From Chloroflexota bacterium (GTDB taxonomy: Bacteria > Chloroflexota > UBA11872 > VXNJ01): a stretch of DNA of 8,252 nucleotides. Position numbers and translations under genes: made by a program. Shown one piece after another: positions 1 through 6,092 of this stretch (its first letter is position 1; each line of letters starts with the position of its first letter). The DNA is taken from NCBI GenBank assembly GCA_026708165.1, contig JAPOVO010000103.1:1-8252 (forward strand). The letters run 5' to 3'. The notes under the pieces were generated by a model that worked only from the letters and a program-made list of their open reading frames with translations, was not told the DNA's origin and ran no database searches.

Positions 1-154
1 TCACTCCCCACGTCAAAAGATCGATCCTGTCCCCGCCCATCCAACACTCCATCCAAACTCCCGCTATCCTTGACCCGCTCCCGAATTCCTCCGCTTCGCG
101 ACATCCGGAACCGCCGGATTGACCGGAGCGGCCAGACAATGGACATCGTCGCTC

Positions 155-1621
155 ATGCCCGACTCACGCCCCAACATCATCCTCATAATCACCGACCAGC
201 AGCGCTACGAGACCATCGGCGCGCTCGGCTTCCCGCACGTCGAAACGCCCAACCTCGACCGGCTCGTTCGCGAAGGCGTTAGCTTCAGTCACTGCTTCAT
301 TAACGCCCCCTCATGCGGACCCGCCCGCGCGAGCCTCTTCACCGGATATTCGCCCCACAACCACGGCGCGCAGCGCAACAACGATCCCTGGCCCCGCACC
401 TGGGTCGAGTCCCTGCGCGATTCTGGCTATCACTGCGTCAACATCGGCAAGATGCACGCCGATCCCTACGGCGGCAGGCACGGATTCCACGAGCGCCAGG
501 TCGTCGAGAACAAGCAGCGCCGCGCCGCCGAGGTCCAGTGGGCCGGCAACCGCCACGTATTCAACGACGAGTTGGACAAGGCCCTCTGGGCCCGGGGACA
601 CACCCGCCTCGAAAAAGACTACTTCCGCACTCTGCCTGAGTTCGAGACCAGCCTCGGCGCCTACGACTGGCACCTCGACGACGATCTGCATCCCGATTTC
701 TTCGTCGGCGATCTCGCGTTGCGCTGGCTCGCCCAGGCCCCGCCGATGGACGACGAGCCGCTATTCCTCCAGATCGGATTCCCCGGCCCGCACCCCCCTT
801 ACGATCCCATCAAGCGGTACGCCGAGCCGTATATGGACCGCGATCTGCCGGTACTGCCCGTCACTCAGGAGGAGATGGACGCCCAGCCCGAGGCCGTCAA
901 GGCCCTCCGCGACGCGCACGTACGGCGCGACGCCGACTCCGTCGCCTTCCGTCCGGACGCGCCCATGAGCCGCCGCCGTCGCCAGCGCGCCTACTACCTC
1001 GCCAACATGACGATGATCGACGAAAAGGTCGGCCAGATCCTCGACGCGCTCGAAGACCGGGGGCAGTTGGAAAACTCCGTCGTGATCTTCACGTCCGACC
1101 ACGGCGACTGCCTCGGCGATCACGGCCTCAGCCAGAAATGGAACATGTACGACGCCTCGGTCCGCGTTCCGCTCATCTTCTGGTCGCCGGGCCGGTTCGA
1201 GGGCGGACGCACGGTTGACAGCCTGCAGCAGTTATTCGACGCCGGACCCACTATCCTCGAGCTGGCCGGCATCGAGCCGCCCGCGGGCTTCGAGGCCGTG
1301 TCGCTGCTCCCGGATTTGGAAGGCCGCGAGAACCCGTCCCCGAGAGAATACGTCTACTCCGAGCACGCCCGTGACACGGTCAACGAAGGCGTCGAGTTCG
1401 AGATGATGATCCGCAGCAAGGAGTGGAAGCTGGTCGAGTTCTTCGACCCGTCAGGCGGTCAGCTATTCGATCTCGTCAACGACCCCGACGAACTGAACGA
1501 TCTCTGGAACGACCCGGCGCACGACGCAATCAAGCAGCACCTCCGCGAAGTCATGCACACCTGGTTCGTAACAAGCACCACCAGGGCCGCCGGCTGGCGC
1601 AACGAACCCCGCTACGGCTGA
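155..1621 (+). CDS. S1-family sulfatase (formylglycine-dependent arylsulfatase-like hydrolase)
   Basis: Predicted to hydrolyse a sulfate ester (or a related phosphoester/phosphonate) in the cytoplasm; substrate unknown. Residues are numbered from the ATG at 155 (488 aa). The N-terminal strand RPNIILIITDQQR supplies the first metal ligand D14. C54 begins the signature C-x-P-x-R-x4-TG (SCGPARASLFTG), the site converted to formylglycine in Cys-type sulfatases. K99 and H101 (GKMH), H213 (PGPHPPYDP), D315/H316 (TSDHGD) and K328 (SQKWNMYDASVRVPLI) match the other expected active-site positions. The C-terminal QLFDLVNDPDELNDL is the usual closing motif. Length is typical, and there is no signal peptide. 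An in-frame TTG at 119 would add 12 residues unlike the family; the ATG puts the conserved strand near the N-terminus, though no good ribosome binding site precedes either. D14 is followed by Gln rather than the second Asp of many arylsulfatases, a variant common in this superfamily, so phosphonate monoester hydrolase activity is an alternative. No maturation enzyme gene is in the window. Confidence 0.93.
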   Translation: MPDSRPNIILIITDQQRYETIGALGFPHVETPNLDRLVREGVSFSHCFINAPSCGPARASLFTGYSPHNHGAQRNNDPWPRTWVESLRDSGYHCVNIGKMHADPYGGRHGFHERQVVENKQRRAAEVQWAGNRHVFNDELDKALWARGHTRLEKDYFRTLPEFETSLGAYDWHLDDDLHPDFFVGDLALRWLAQAPPMDDEPLFLQIGFPGPHPPYDPIKRYAEPYMDRDLPVLPVTQEEMDAQPEAVKALRDAHVRRDADSVAFRPDAPMSRRRRQRAYYLANMTMIDEKVGQILDALEDRGQLENSVVIFTSDHGDCLGDHGLSQKWNMYDASVRVPLIFWSPGRFEGGRTVDSLQQLFDAGPTILELAGIEPPAGFEAVSLLPDLEGRENPSPREYVYSEHARDTVNEGVEFEMMIRSKEWKLVEFFDPSGGQLFDLVNDPDELNDLWNDPAHDAIKQHLREVMHTWFVTSTTRAAGWRNEPRYG

Positions 1622-1702
1622 CGTCCTACTGCTCCACCGCCCGGACCGTCCCTCGGTGCGACCGGCCTGAAACACAGCCCGACCTGTCGAAAATCAAGCC
1701 CT

Positions 1703-1723
1703 CGGACGCCGCCTCGCGGTCCG
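1703..1723. repeat. Imperfect inverted repeat between convergent genes, possible weak terminator
   Basis: The 106-base gap between the convergent stops (1621 and 1728) holds CGGA-CG-CCGC-CTC-GCGG-TCCG: two 4-bp stem segments with a 2-base bulge and a 3-base loop. On the minus strand it starts 4 bases after the stop of the small membrane protein gene. A short run of T appears only about 8 bases beyond the hairpin, so it does not meet a standard intrinsic terminator. Nothing else is visible in the gap. Confidence 0.25.
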
Positions 1724-1727
1724 GGCG

Positions 1728-2159
1728 CTAGACGGTTTGCGGAGGCTCGCTTTCCGGCCGTTCGGTTTCCCGAATTCTCGACTCCTCACGAATGCGCGGT
1801 CGCTCGAGGACCGCGGACGCATGAGCGTCGTGACGGCTGACCACCGTCGCCTCTAGCAGCAGCGCAACTTCGTCTTCCACGATCTGGGCTTCCACGGGCG
1901 TCAGATCGTGCGTCATTACCTGGATCCTCGCGCGCTTGGAGTTTCGGTAGATCGTTACTTTGACCGGGGCGAGCGTACTACCGCGAATCGGAGACTCGAA
2001 TGAAATCGTCCCGTCCCACTGGCGAACCGCGCTCGACTCGGCAGTTCGTTGCAAATCGGGCATCCGGGTCTTGAGCTTCTCTTCCATGCGGTCCAGCAGC
2101 GCGGGGACTATCGTCGTGGCCGCCACCGCTATCGCCGCGATACAGAAGATGCAGGGCAT
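1728..2159 (-). CDS. Small single-pass membrane protein coupled to the AAA+ ATPase, unknown function
   Basis: I do not recognise this 143-residue protein. Residues 3-22 form a hydrophobic segment (IFCIAAIAVAATTIVPALL) with no cleavage or lipobox signal, so a membrane anchor is likely. A charged amphipathic stretch follows (DRMEEKLKTRMPDLQR). A soluble part of about residues 47-110 has alternating hydrophobics (GTISFESPI, APVKVTIYRN, ARIQVMTHDL) and an acidic helix (PVEAQIVEDEVALLLEATVV). The tail from about 117 is rich in Arg, Glu and Pro and probably disordered. The start is fixed by context: its ATG overlaps the ATPase stop by one base (TGATG, 2157-2161) and there is no separate ribosome binding site, which is typical of translational coupling. 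A longer reading from 2273 would add 38 residues lying inside the ATPase gene and is less likely. Inferred role: partner, adaptor or regulator of the ATPase in the membrane. Confidence 0.8.
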   Translation of the reverse strand: MPCIFCIAAIAVAATTIVPALLDRMEEKLKTRMPDLQRTAESSAVRQWDGTISFESPIRGSTLAPVKVTIYRNSKRARIQVMTHDLTPVEAQIVEDEVALLLEATVVSRHDAHASAVLERPRIREESRIRETERPESEPPQTV

Positions 2160-2161
2160 CA
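2157..2161 (-). promoter_or_regulatory. TGATG stop-start overlap (translational coupling site)
   Basis: Read on the minus strand, the ATPase stop TGA and the ATG of the 143-residue membrane protein share the A. Ribosomes finishing the ATPase can restart directly, which usually keeps two subunits in a fixed ratio. The upstream bases contain no Shine-Dalgarno-like run, supporting coupling over independent initiation. Confidence 0.8.
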
Positions 2162-4795
2162 GACCAGTCTCGGCGAGCGCGCCGCGAACGCGCTTTCGAA
2201 GTCGTTTGGCCCCACGAACACCTCCTGGCCTTGCGGCGTCCTCATCAGCGCCTGGATCGCCGCCTCCTGGCAAAGCGACTTGATGTCGGCTCCGCTCAAC
2301 CCCTCAGTTTCGTCGGTCAATGTCACGGGATCGAACCCCTCCCTAAGCGGCATCTTCGAAGAAAACATCTCCAGCAGCGCTGCGCGATTGCCCGCGTCCG
2401 GCAGGCCGACTTCGATCTGCCGCCCCAGCCGGCCGCCGCGAAGCAAAGCCTCATCGATCATGTGCCTGCGGTTGGTCGCTCCCAAAACGAAGATACCCGG
2501 ACCGCTCCCTAGTCCATCGATCTCCTGCAGCAGTTGGTTGACCACTTGATCCATACTTGAGCCAAAGGCGCTCATTCCGCCCCTGCTCGGCGCTATCGCG
2601 TCGATTTCGTCCAGGAAGATTATCGACGGCCGGTGCTCCCGCGCCCGCGCGAATAGCCGCTCGACATTGCGTTGCGACTGCCCGAGCCACTTCGAGACGA
2701 TATCCGAACCCGTAACCGGATAGAAGCTGCACTTGGCCTCCGCCGCCAGCACGCGCGCGATCATCGTTTTCCCGGTTCCCGGAGGGCCGTACAACAACGC
2801 CCCGCTCGGCGGTGCGATTCCAAGTTGACGAGCGCGCTCGCTGTCCTCGATCAGCTTTTGAAGCTCTTGGAGTTCCCGCTTCGTGTGCTCCGGGAGAATC
2901 AGGCTGTCCCAGCTCCACGATTCGGAGCTTGGACGGTCCTTGCCGCCTCGTCCCCTGGTGGTCGTTTCGAGCAGCTCTTGGGTTATCGCGCTCGTCTCGC
3001 TCCCCTCCCGCAGGTCGGCCAGCACGTTCAGCGCTGAGGTGTTCACGATGTCCGCTATCGCCGCTGCCGACAGCCCTTCCGCGAGCCTCGCCAGCTCGTC
3101 CACGTCGATATCTTCCGCCGTGGGCCGGCCCGATAGCTGCGCCTCGAAAATCGATGCCCGCGCCGCGCTGTCTGGCATGTCGACCCTGATCCGCCTGTCG
3201 AATCTGCCCGGTCGTATGACCGCGGGATCGAGCTGGTCGATGTGGTTAGTCGCCGCGACGACGATCACCTCCGGACTGTCCCGCACGCCTTCAAGGCTCC
3301 GCAGCAGTTGCGTCAGCGATCGAAGGTCGTCGCTCGACCCGGGCGTGTCGTCCCGGCGAGTCCCTATGGCGTCGAACTCGTCGAAGAACATGATTACCGG
3401 AACGTTTGCTCTGGCTACGTCGAATGCGCGTGCGATTTTCTTCGCGGACTCGCCGCGAAAAGAGCTTGTCAGCTCCACGCTGCCCAGCGACAGGAAGTTG
3501 CAGCCATACTCTCCCGCCGCGGCCTTGGCCAGGAACGTCTTCCCCGTGCCCGGCGGCCCGAACAGCAGGATGCCGTTGAACGCGACCTTGAGCTCCAGCG
3601 CCTCGCCCGGAAAGGCCAGTACAAGACCCACGGTATCCCGAAGCTGCTGCTTGACCGATTCCATCCCTCCAACGTCATCGAACGTCGGACACTCGAAGGG
3701 CGTGACAATCTTGAAGTCCTCATCGGCATCGGCGGCAACCGCGGGCGATGCCGTCGCCGGGACGCCCCCGGTCCGCGCGGGCGCTTGACTGACGGGCGGG
3801 CCGGGCGGCGGCGGCTCCATCCCGATTGCTGGCTTTGGCGCGTCCGCCGTCGCCGGTTCCGTCGCCTGTGGCACTGCCGACGCTGCCGGCTGTGACCCGT
3901 CCTCGGTTTGTGCGAGTCGCGCGCCGCTGGGACGCAGCAGCCGCCATCCGTACAACCACGCGAGCGCCGAACCGCCGCCAATGATCGTCAAAGCCGCAAA
4001 TGACGCCGCGTCGCCCCCGCCGGAGGCGGCCCCTAAAACGACGAAAAGACCGATAACCGCAAGGTATACGGCTATGCATCGATACATCCAGAGCCACCGT
4101 TGGTGGCGATTCCACCCCGGCGCAACCCATATCAACACGCTTCCGATCACGGTTGCGCAGGCGACGCCAACGACCGGTCTGGCCGCGAAGACAGCTTTTA
4201 CGCCTCCGCGCGGTTCGCGTCGCGCCAGTTCGCGACGCACCTGACTACTCGGCGCCCATCGCATAACCGCCAAGAGGATTCCCAGCAGCGCGAAGAAACC
4301 CGTCGCCCAGTCCTCGAACGCCTTCACAAAGCCGATATGAGGCCATACACCCAACGGCTTTATGCGGTCGGTATTCCTAACCCTCTTCAGCGTTTGGCTG
4401 TCAAGCACCAGCACGCCTACGATTCTGTCGTGATCCCACAATGAGTACAGCACCCAAACCGCCCCCCCGACGGCGTCTTGGACCTCCACGCCCGCCAGAG
4501 TCCGAGACTTGTAGGACGGCCTCTCTTCCCAGACCGCGTCCAGGACTCTCTGGGGAATCGCATCGTCTCTCAAGTTGGCGTGCGCAAAATCACCGGGCCC
4601 TTCCAACGGAAAACCGGGATTTCGCAGAAAATAGACCGCGGCGCAGACGTACGCCGCAAGCACTACCAGTGCTAGCACCAGATAGCCGCGCTTCAGGCGG
4701 CTATGCCGTTCGACGGGGCTCAGATTCTCGTCCCCGGCTAGGAGGTTGCGAACGGGAAACGACGCCCCGCCGAAACGCTGGCTCTCCGTTCCCAT
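2159..4795 (-). CDS. Membrane-anchored tandem AAA+ ATPase (Cdc48-like double module)
   Basis: An 878-residue ATPase expected to form a ring that pulls or remodels protein substrates at the membrane. Hydrophobic segments lie at about 38-57, 164-181, 206-226, 237-257 and 264-286, with a roughly 105-residue soluble loop after the first. A Pro/Ala-rich linker (287-363) leads to AAA module 1: TFDDVGGM entry, Walker A GPPGTGKT 413-420, F446 in the pore-loop position, Walker B IMFFDE ending E473, sensor N517, arginine fingers R531/R534. Module 2: Walker A 670-677, pore W703, Walker B IIFLDE ending E730, sensor N775, R789/R792, GAD 835-837. There is no FtsH-type HExxH protease domain and no C-terminal HbYX proteasome-docking tail (it ends RSPRLV). 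Double AAA+ modules are known from Cdc48/VCP; the multi-pass N-terminus is unlike Cdc48. An in-frame TAG just upstream (4811-4813) limits the start to the ATG at 4795 or a TTG at 4804. Neither has a clear ribosome binding site. The next gene overlaps the stop codon. Confidence 0.92.
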   Translation of the reverse strand: MGTESQRFGGASFPVRNLLAGDENLSPVERHSRLKRGYLVLALVVLAAYVCAAVYFLRNPGFPLEGPGDFAHANLRDDAIPQRVLDAVWEERPSYKSRTLAGVEVQDAVGGAVWVLYSLWDHDRIVGVLVLDSQTLKRVRNTDRIKPLGVWPHIGFVKAFEDWATGFFALLGILLAVMRWAPSSQVRRELARREPRGGVKAVFAARPVVGVACATVIGSVLIWVAPGWNRHQRWLWMYRCIAVYLAVIGLFVVLGAASGGGDAASFAALTIIGGGSALAWLYGWRLLRPSGARLAQTEDGSQPAASAVPQATEPATADAPKPAIGMEPPPPGPPVSQAPARTGGVPATASPAVAADADEDFKIVTPFECPTFDDVGGMESVKQQLRDTVGLVLAFPGEALELKVAFNGILLFGPPGTGKTFLAKAAAGEYGCNFLSLGSVELTSSFRGESAKKIARAFDVARANVPVIMFFDEFDAIGTRRDDTPGSSDDLRSLTQLLRSLEGVRDSPEVIVVAATNHIDQLDPAVIRPGRFDRRIRVDMPDSAARASIFEAQLSGRPTAEDIDVDELARLAEGLSAAAIADIVNTSALNVLADLREGSETSAITQELLETTTRGRGGKDRPSSESWSWDSLILPEHTKRELQELQKLIEDSERARQLGIAPPSGALLYGPPGTGKTMIARVLAAEAKCSFYPVTGSDIVSKWLGQSQRNVERLFARAREHRPSIIFLDEIDAIAPSRGGMSAFGSSMDQVVNQLLQEIDGLGSGPGIFVLGATNRRHMIDEALLRGGRLGRQIEVGLPDAGNRAALLEMFSSKMPLREGFDPVTLTDETEGLSGADIKSLCQEAAIQALMRTPQGQEVFVGPNDFESAFAARSPRLV

Positions 4796-4814
4796 GTCCC
4801 GCAACCAAATCTAT

Positions 4815-4830
4815 GCCGAAAACTCTCGGC
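4815..4830. repeat. Short inverted repeat upstream of the ATPase gene
   Basis: GCCGA (4815-4819) and TCGGC (4826-4830) flank a 6-base spacer. The repeat sits about 20 bases upstream of the ATPase ATG in a locally AT-richer stretch that probably holds its leader or promoter. It could be a hairpin in the mRNA leader or a small operator; I see no convincing -35/-10 pair around it. Confidence 0.3.
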
Positions 4831-4875
4831 TATTAGGTTAGAGCAACCCGTCGCCCCGCGCCGTTCTCACTTATT

Positions 4876-4888
4876 CGTCGTGAACTTG
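4876..4888. repeat. Degenerate second copy of the dispersed repeat core
   Basis: CGTCGTGAACTTG at 4876-4888 matches CGTCCTGAGCTTG at 4901-4913 in 11 of 13 bases, in the same orientation and offset by exactly 25 bases. It lacks the CGAAGGG arm. It could be the remnant of a tandem insertion of the repeat, or a chance resemblance. Confidence 0.4.
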
Positions 4889-4895
4889 CCCAAAA

Positions 4896-4929
4896 CCCCT
4901 CGTCCTGAGCTTGTCGAAGGGTCGAACGA
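4896..4929. repeat. Dispersed palindromic repeat of the CTTCGACAAGCTCAGGACGA type
   Basis: Between the RidA and ATPase genes (spacer 4796-5016). Read on the minus strand the core is CCCTTCGACAAGCTCAGGACG followed by AGGGG. The ends can pair (CCCTCG with CGAAGGG, one bulged A) around an AGCT centre. From memory, sequences of this form recur in intergenic regions of many GC-rich bacterial genomes, and when read as protein they give the tell-tale peptide PELVEG, as happens here on the plus strand. A degraded copy of its central part lies 25 bases to the left, at 4876-4888. The rest of this spacer shows no gene. Confidence 0.65.
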
Positions 4930-5016
4930 TGAACAGCGCCCAGGTCAGGCGTCTATCGAATCCGACGGAATCCGCCTCGCTCGGCAAGCGCCGTCATTTC
5001 GCCTGAACAGTCAACC

Positions 5017-5400
5017 TCAGTCGGTAACCGCCAGCGCCTCGATTTCCACCAGCAGCGACGGCAGCACCAACTCCGCCTTCAAGGTGGAGCGGGCCGGCGG
5101 GGCACAATTGAAGAACTCGTTGTAGACAGTGTTCATCCCCTTGTACAGGCTCATGTCCGAGATGAACACCGTCGTCTTGATCACGTCTTGCATCGAAGCG
5201 CCGGCGGCTTCCAGAGCCGTCTTGATGTTTTCGAGCACCGCGCGCGTCTGAGCTTCGATATCCCCCTCTCCCACCACGTTGCCCTCGGTATCCAGCGCCA
5301 CCGCCCCTGCGGTGGCCACGATCGAGCCTTTCCTCACCACTTGGCTGTAGGCGGCGAGCGGCGTAGGCAGTCCGGGCGGGTTGATTCGTTGTGCGTCCAA
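5017..5400 (-). CDS. RidA/YjgF/UK114-family imine/enamine deaminase
   Basis: A 127-residue cytosolic protein of standard length for the family, whose trimers hydrolyse reactive enamines and imines (for example 2-aminoacrylate from PLP enzymes) to 2-keto acids and ammonia. Visible family features are Y18 in AAYSQVV, GAVALDTEGNVVGEGDIEAQTRAVLENIK (residues 32-60), the central DVIKTTVFISDM, and R104 in APPARST, the arginine that holds the substrate carboxylate in RidA. The C-terminal strand VEIEALA carries E119. No ATG is available at the N-terminus. The TTG at 5400 follows a strong ribosome binding site and gives the family-typical beginning, so it is the start. The gene is divergent from an NTF2-like/SDR pair, suggesting a role in a small catabolic locus, but some RidA-fold proteins are not deaminases and the precise substrate cannot be read here. 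Confidence 0.92.
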   Translation of the reverse strand: MDAQRINPPGLPTPLAAYSQVVRKGSIVATAGAVALDTEGNVVGEGDIEAQTRAVLENIKTALEAAGASMQDVIKTTVFISDMSLYKGMNTVYNEFFNCAPPARSTLKAELVLPSLLVEIEALAVTD

Positions 5401-5405
5401 TGGAG

Positions 5406-5413
5406 ACCTCCCT
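5406..5413 (-). promoter_or_regulatory. Ribosome binding site that decides the TTG start of the RidA gene
   Basis: AGGGAGGT on the minus strand ends 5 bases before the TTG at 5400. There is no ATG or GTG in frame nearby that would keep the conserved N-terminus, so this site settles the unusual start. Confidence 0.8.
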
Positions 5414-5439
5414 CGTTTTCGGGCTAACTGCGACGCGGC

Positions 5440-5454
5440 CCGCCATCCTGGCGG
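5440..5454. repeat. Perfect inverted repeat CCGCCA-TCC-TGGCGG in the RidA leader
   Basis: Two exact 6-base arms with a 3-base centre, lying about 26 bases upstream of the RidA ribosome binding site. The position suits an operator near the promoter or a hairpin in the mRNA leader. No T-run follows on either strand, so it is not an intrinsic terminator. Confidence 0.5.
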
Positions 5455-5589
5455 ACATTAGATTACCGAAGCCCACCGGCGAATGGTAAGAGCGGCCCGA
5501 CCGGTAACAGGGGCACCAAACGCCGCGACCATACACCCGCCGGCCTATGTAAACTCACCCTCGCGATCCGACACTCCCGGCAATATCAG

Positions 5590-5606
5590 CTGCCGATTCG
5601 CGGCAG
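5590..5606. repeat. Perfect inverted repeat CTGCCG-ATTCG-CGGCAG in the divergent region
   Basis: Exact 6-bp arms (5590-5595 and 5601-5606) with a 5-base centre, about 80 bases upstream of the NTF2-like gene's ribosome binding site. It could be an operator for the plus-strand pair or a leader hairpin; no T-run follows it. Confidence 0.45.
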
Positions 5607-5686
5607 TCCCGTCGCGCATTTATCATCTTGACGAACTAGTCCCCGCTATATCCGGCTGGGAACGCAGCCAGGTTCCGGGCCCCTTC

Positions 5687-5693
5687 GGGAGGA
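5687..5693 (+). promoter_or_regulatory. Ribosome binding site of the NTF2-like gene
   Basis: GGGAGGA with a 9-base spacer to the ATG at 5703. The ATG at 5693 overlaps this site and is in another frame that gives no recognisable protein, so 5703 is the start. Confidence 0.7.
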
Positions 5694-5702
5694 TGTCTAA
5701 CA

Positions 5703-6044
5703 ATGCGCAGCGCGCGGCAAGTATTCGACGATCATTGGGACGCCGTTCTATCCGGCGACATGGACCGGATCCTCGCGGACTACGCGCCGGACGCCGTATT
5801 CGTTCAGCCCGGCGCGGTCGCCCGAGGACACGCCGGAATACAAGGCGTGTTCGAGGGAATCGGCGAAAACGTCGGCGAGATGGCCTTCAGTCAGGATTCG
5901 GTATCAGTCGGCGAATCGATGGTCCTCTTGGAGTGGAGCGGCCAGGGCGCCGGCGGCCGCAGCGCCGGCGGCGTCGACTCGTTCTACATTGAAGATGGGT
6001 TCATTCGCTATCAAACGTTGACCTACTCGGTTAACGAAGGTTAG
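5703..6044 (+). CDS. NTF2/SnoaL-fold small protein (DUF4440-like)
   Basis: A 113-residue protein with the layout of small NTF2-like cone-shaped domains. An N-terminal helix (RQVFDDHWDAVLSGDMDRIL, residues 5-24) leads into DYAPDAVFVQPG, a typical strand after the helix pair. The segment RGHAGIQGVFEGIGENV forms the next helix, followed by strands ending in GVDSFYIEDGFIRYQTLTYSV. This fold serves as a ligand pocket in isomerases, dehydratases, cyclases and many uncharacterised proteins; no catalytic set is distinctive enough here to choose one. A Gly-rich loop (GQGAGGRSAGG, 80-90) sits where the family usually has a strand turn. It is slightly shorter than many relatives. It shares direction and ribosome binding site style with the SDR gene 48 bases downstream, so the two probably act in one pathway. 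Confidence 0.8.
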   Translation: MRSARQVFDDHWDAVLSGDMDRILADYAPDAVFVQPGAVARGHAGIQGVFEGIGENVGEMAFSQDSVSVGESMVLLEWSGQGAGGRSAGGVDSFYIEDGFIRYQTLTYSVNEG

Positions 6045-6046
6045 GC

Positions 6047-6062
6047 GCCGCGGAGCCGCGGC
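6047..6062. repeat. GC-rich inverted repeat between the NTF2-like and SDR genes
   Basis: GCCGCGG-AG-CCGCGGC, two exact 7-base arms with a 2-base centre, just after the NTF2-like stop. It could fold with the inner bases unpaired as loop. No T-run follows, so it more likely marks an mRNA processing or stability hairpin than a terminator. It may also be chance in GC-rich DNA. Confidence 0.35.
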
Positions 6063-6077
6063 CGCACACCCAACCAT

Positions 6078-6085
6078 AGGGAGGA
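6078..6085 (+). promoter_or_regulatory. Ribosome binding site of the SDR gene
   Basis: AGGGAGGA with a 7-base spacer to the ATG at 6093, matching in style the sites of the RidA and NTF2-like genes. Confidence 0.75.
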
Positions 6086-6092
6086 TTCAATA

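Larger units (their letters stand above)
5401..5702. promoter_or_regulatory. Divergent intergenic region between the RidA and NTF2-like/SDR genes
   Basis: This 302-base stretch contains no credible gene and must carry promoters for both directions. It holds ribosome binding sites at both ends, a perfect 6-bp inverted repeat at 5440-5454 and another at 5590-5606 (both listed separately), and a TTACC/GGTAA pair at about 5463-5489 with a further ACCGGTAAC just beyond. I could not assign a good -35/-10 pair on either strand. Confidence 0.6.

Noticed and set aside
119..154. TTG start 12 codons upstream for the sulfatase
   Set aside because: The extra residues are not family-like and no ribosome binding site supports it; the ATG at 155 begins right before the conserved first strand.
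1..154. Possible upstream gene or promoter before the sulfatase
   Set aside because: The TTGACC at 70-75 has no matching -10 box, and the short frame at 70-282 overlaps the sulfatase with an Arg/His-rich shadow composition.
2160..2273. 38-residue N-terminal extension of the small membrane protein
   Set aside because: It lies inside the ATPase coding sequence, is Gly/Arg/Asp-rich and would place a charged stretch ahead of the membrane anchor; the ATG at the TGATG junction is a better start.
2883..3788. Plus-strand open frame of 301 codons opposite the ATPase
   Set aside because: It lies wholly within AAA+ module DNA and gives a Ser/Ala-rich peptide with no motif; a shadow frame.
4880..5125. 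Plus-strand open frame of 81 codons containing RPELVEG
   Set aside because: The PELVEG peptide is the translation of the dispersed palindromic repeat, and the rest runs antisense into RidA. It is a false gene.
5628..5652. TTGACG and TATATC as a promoter for the NTF2-like gene
   Set aside because: The spacer is only 13 bases, too short for a standard sigma-70 type promoter.
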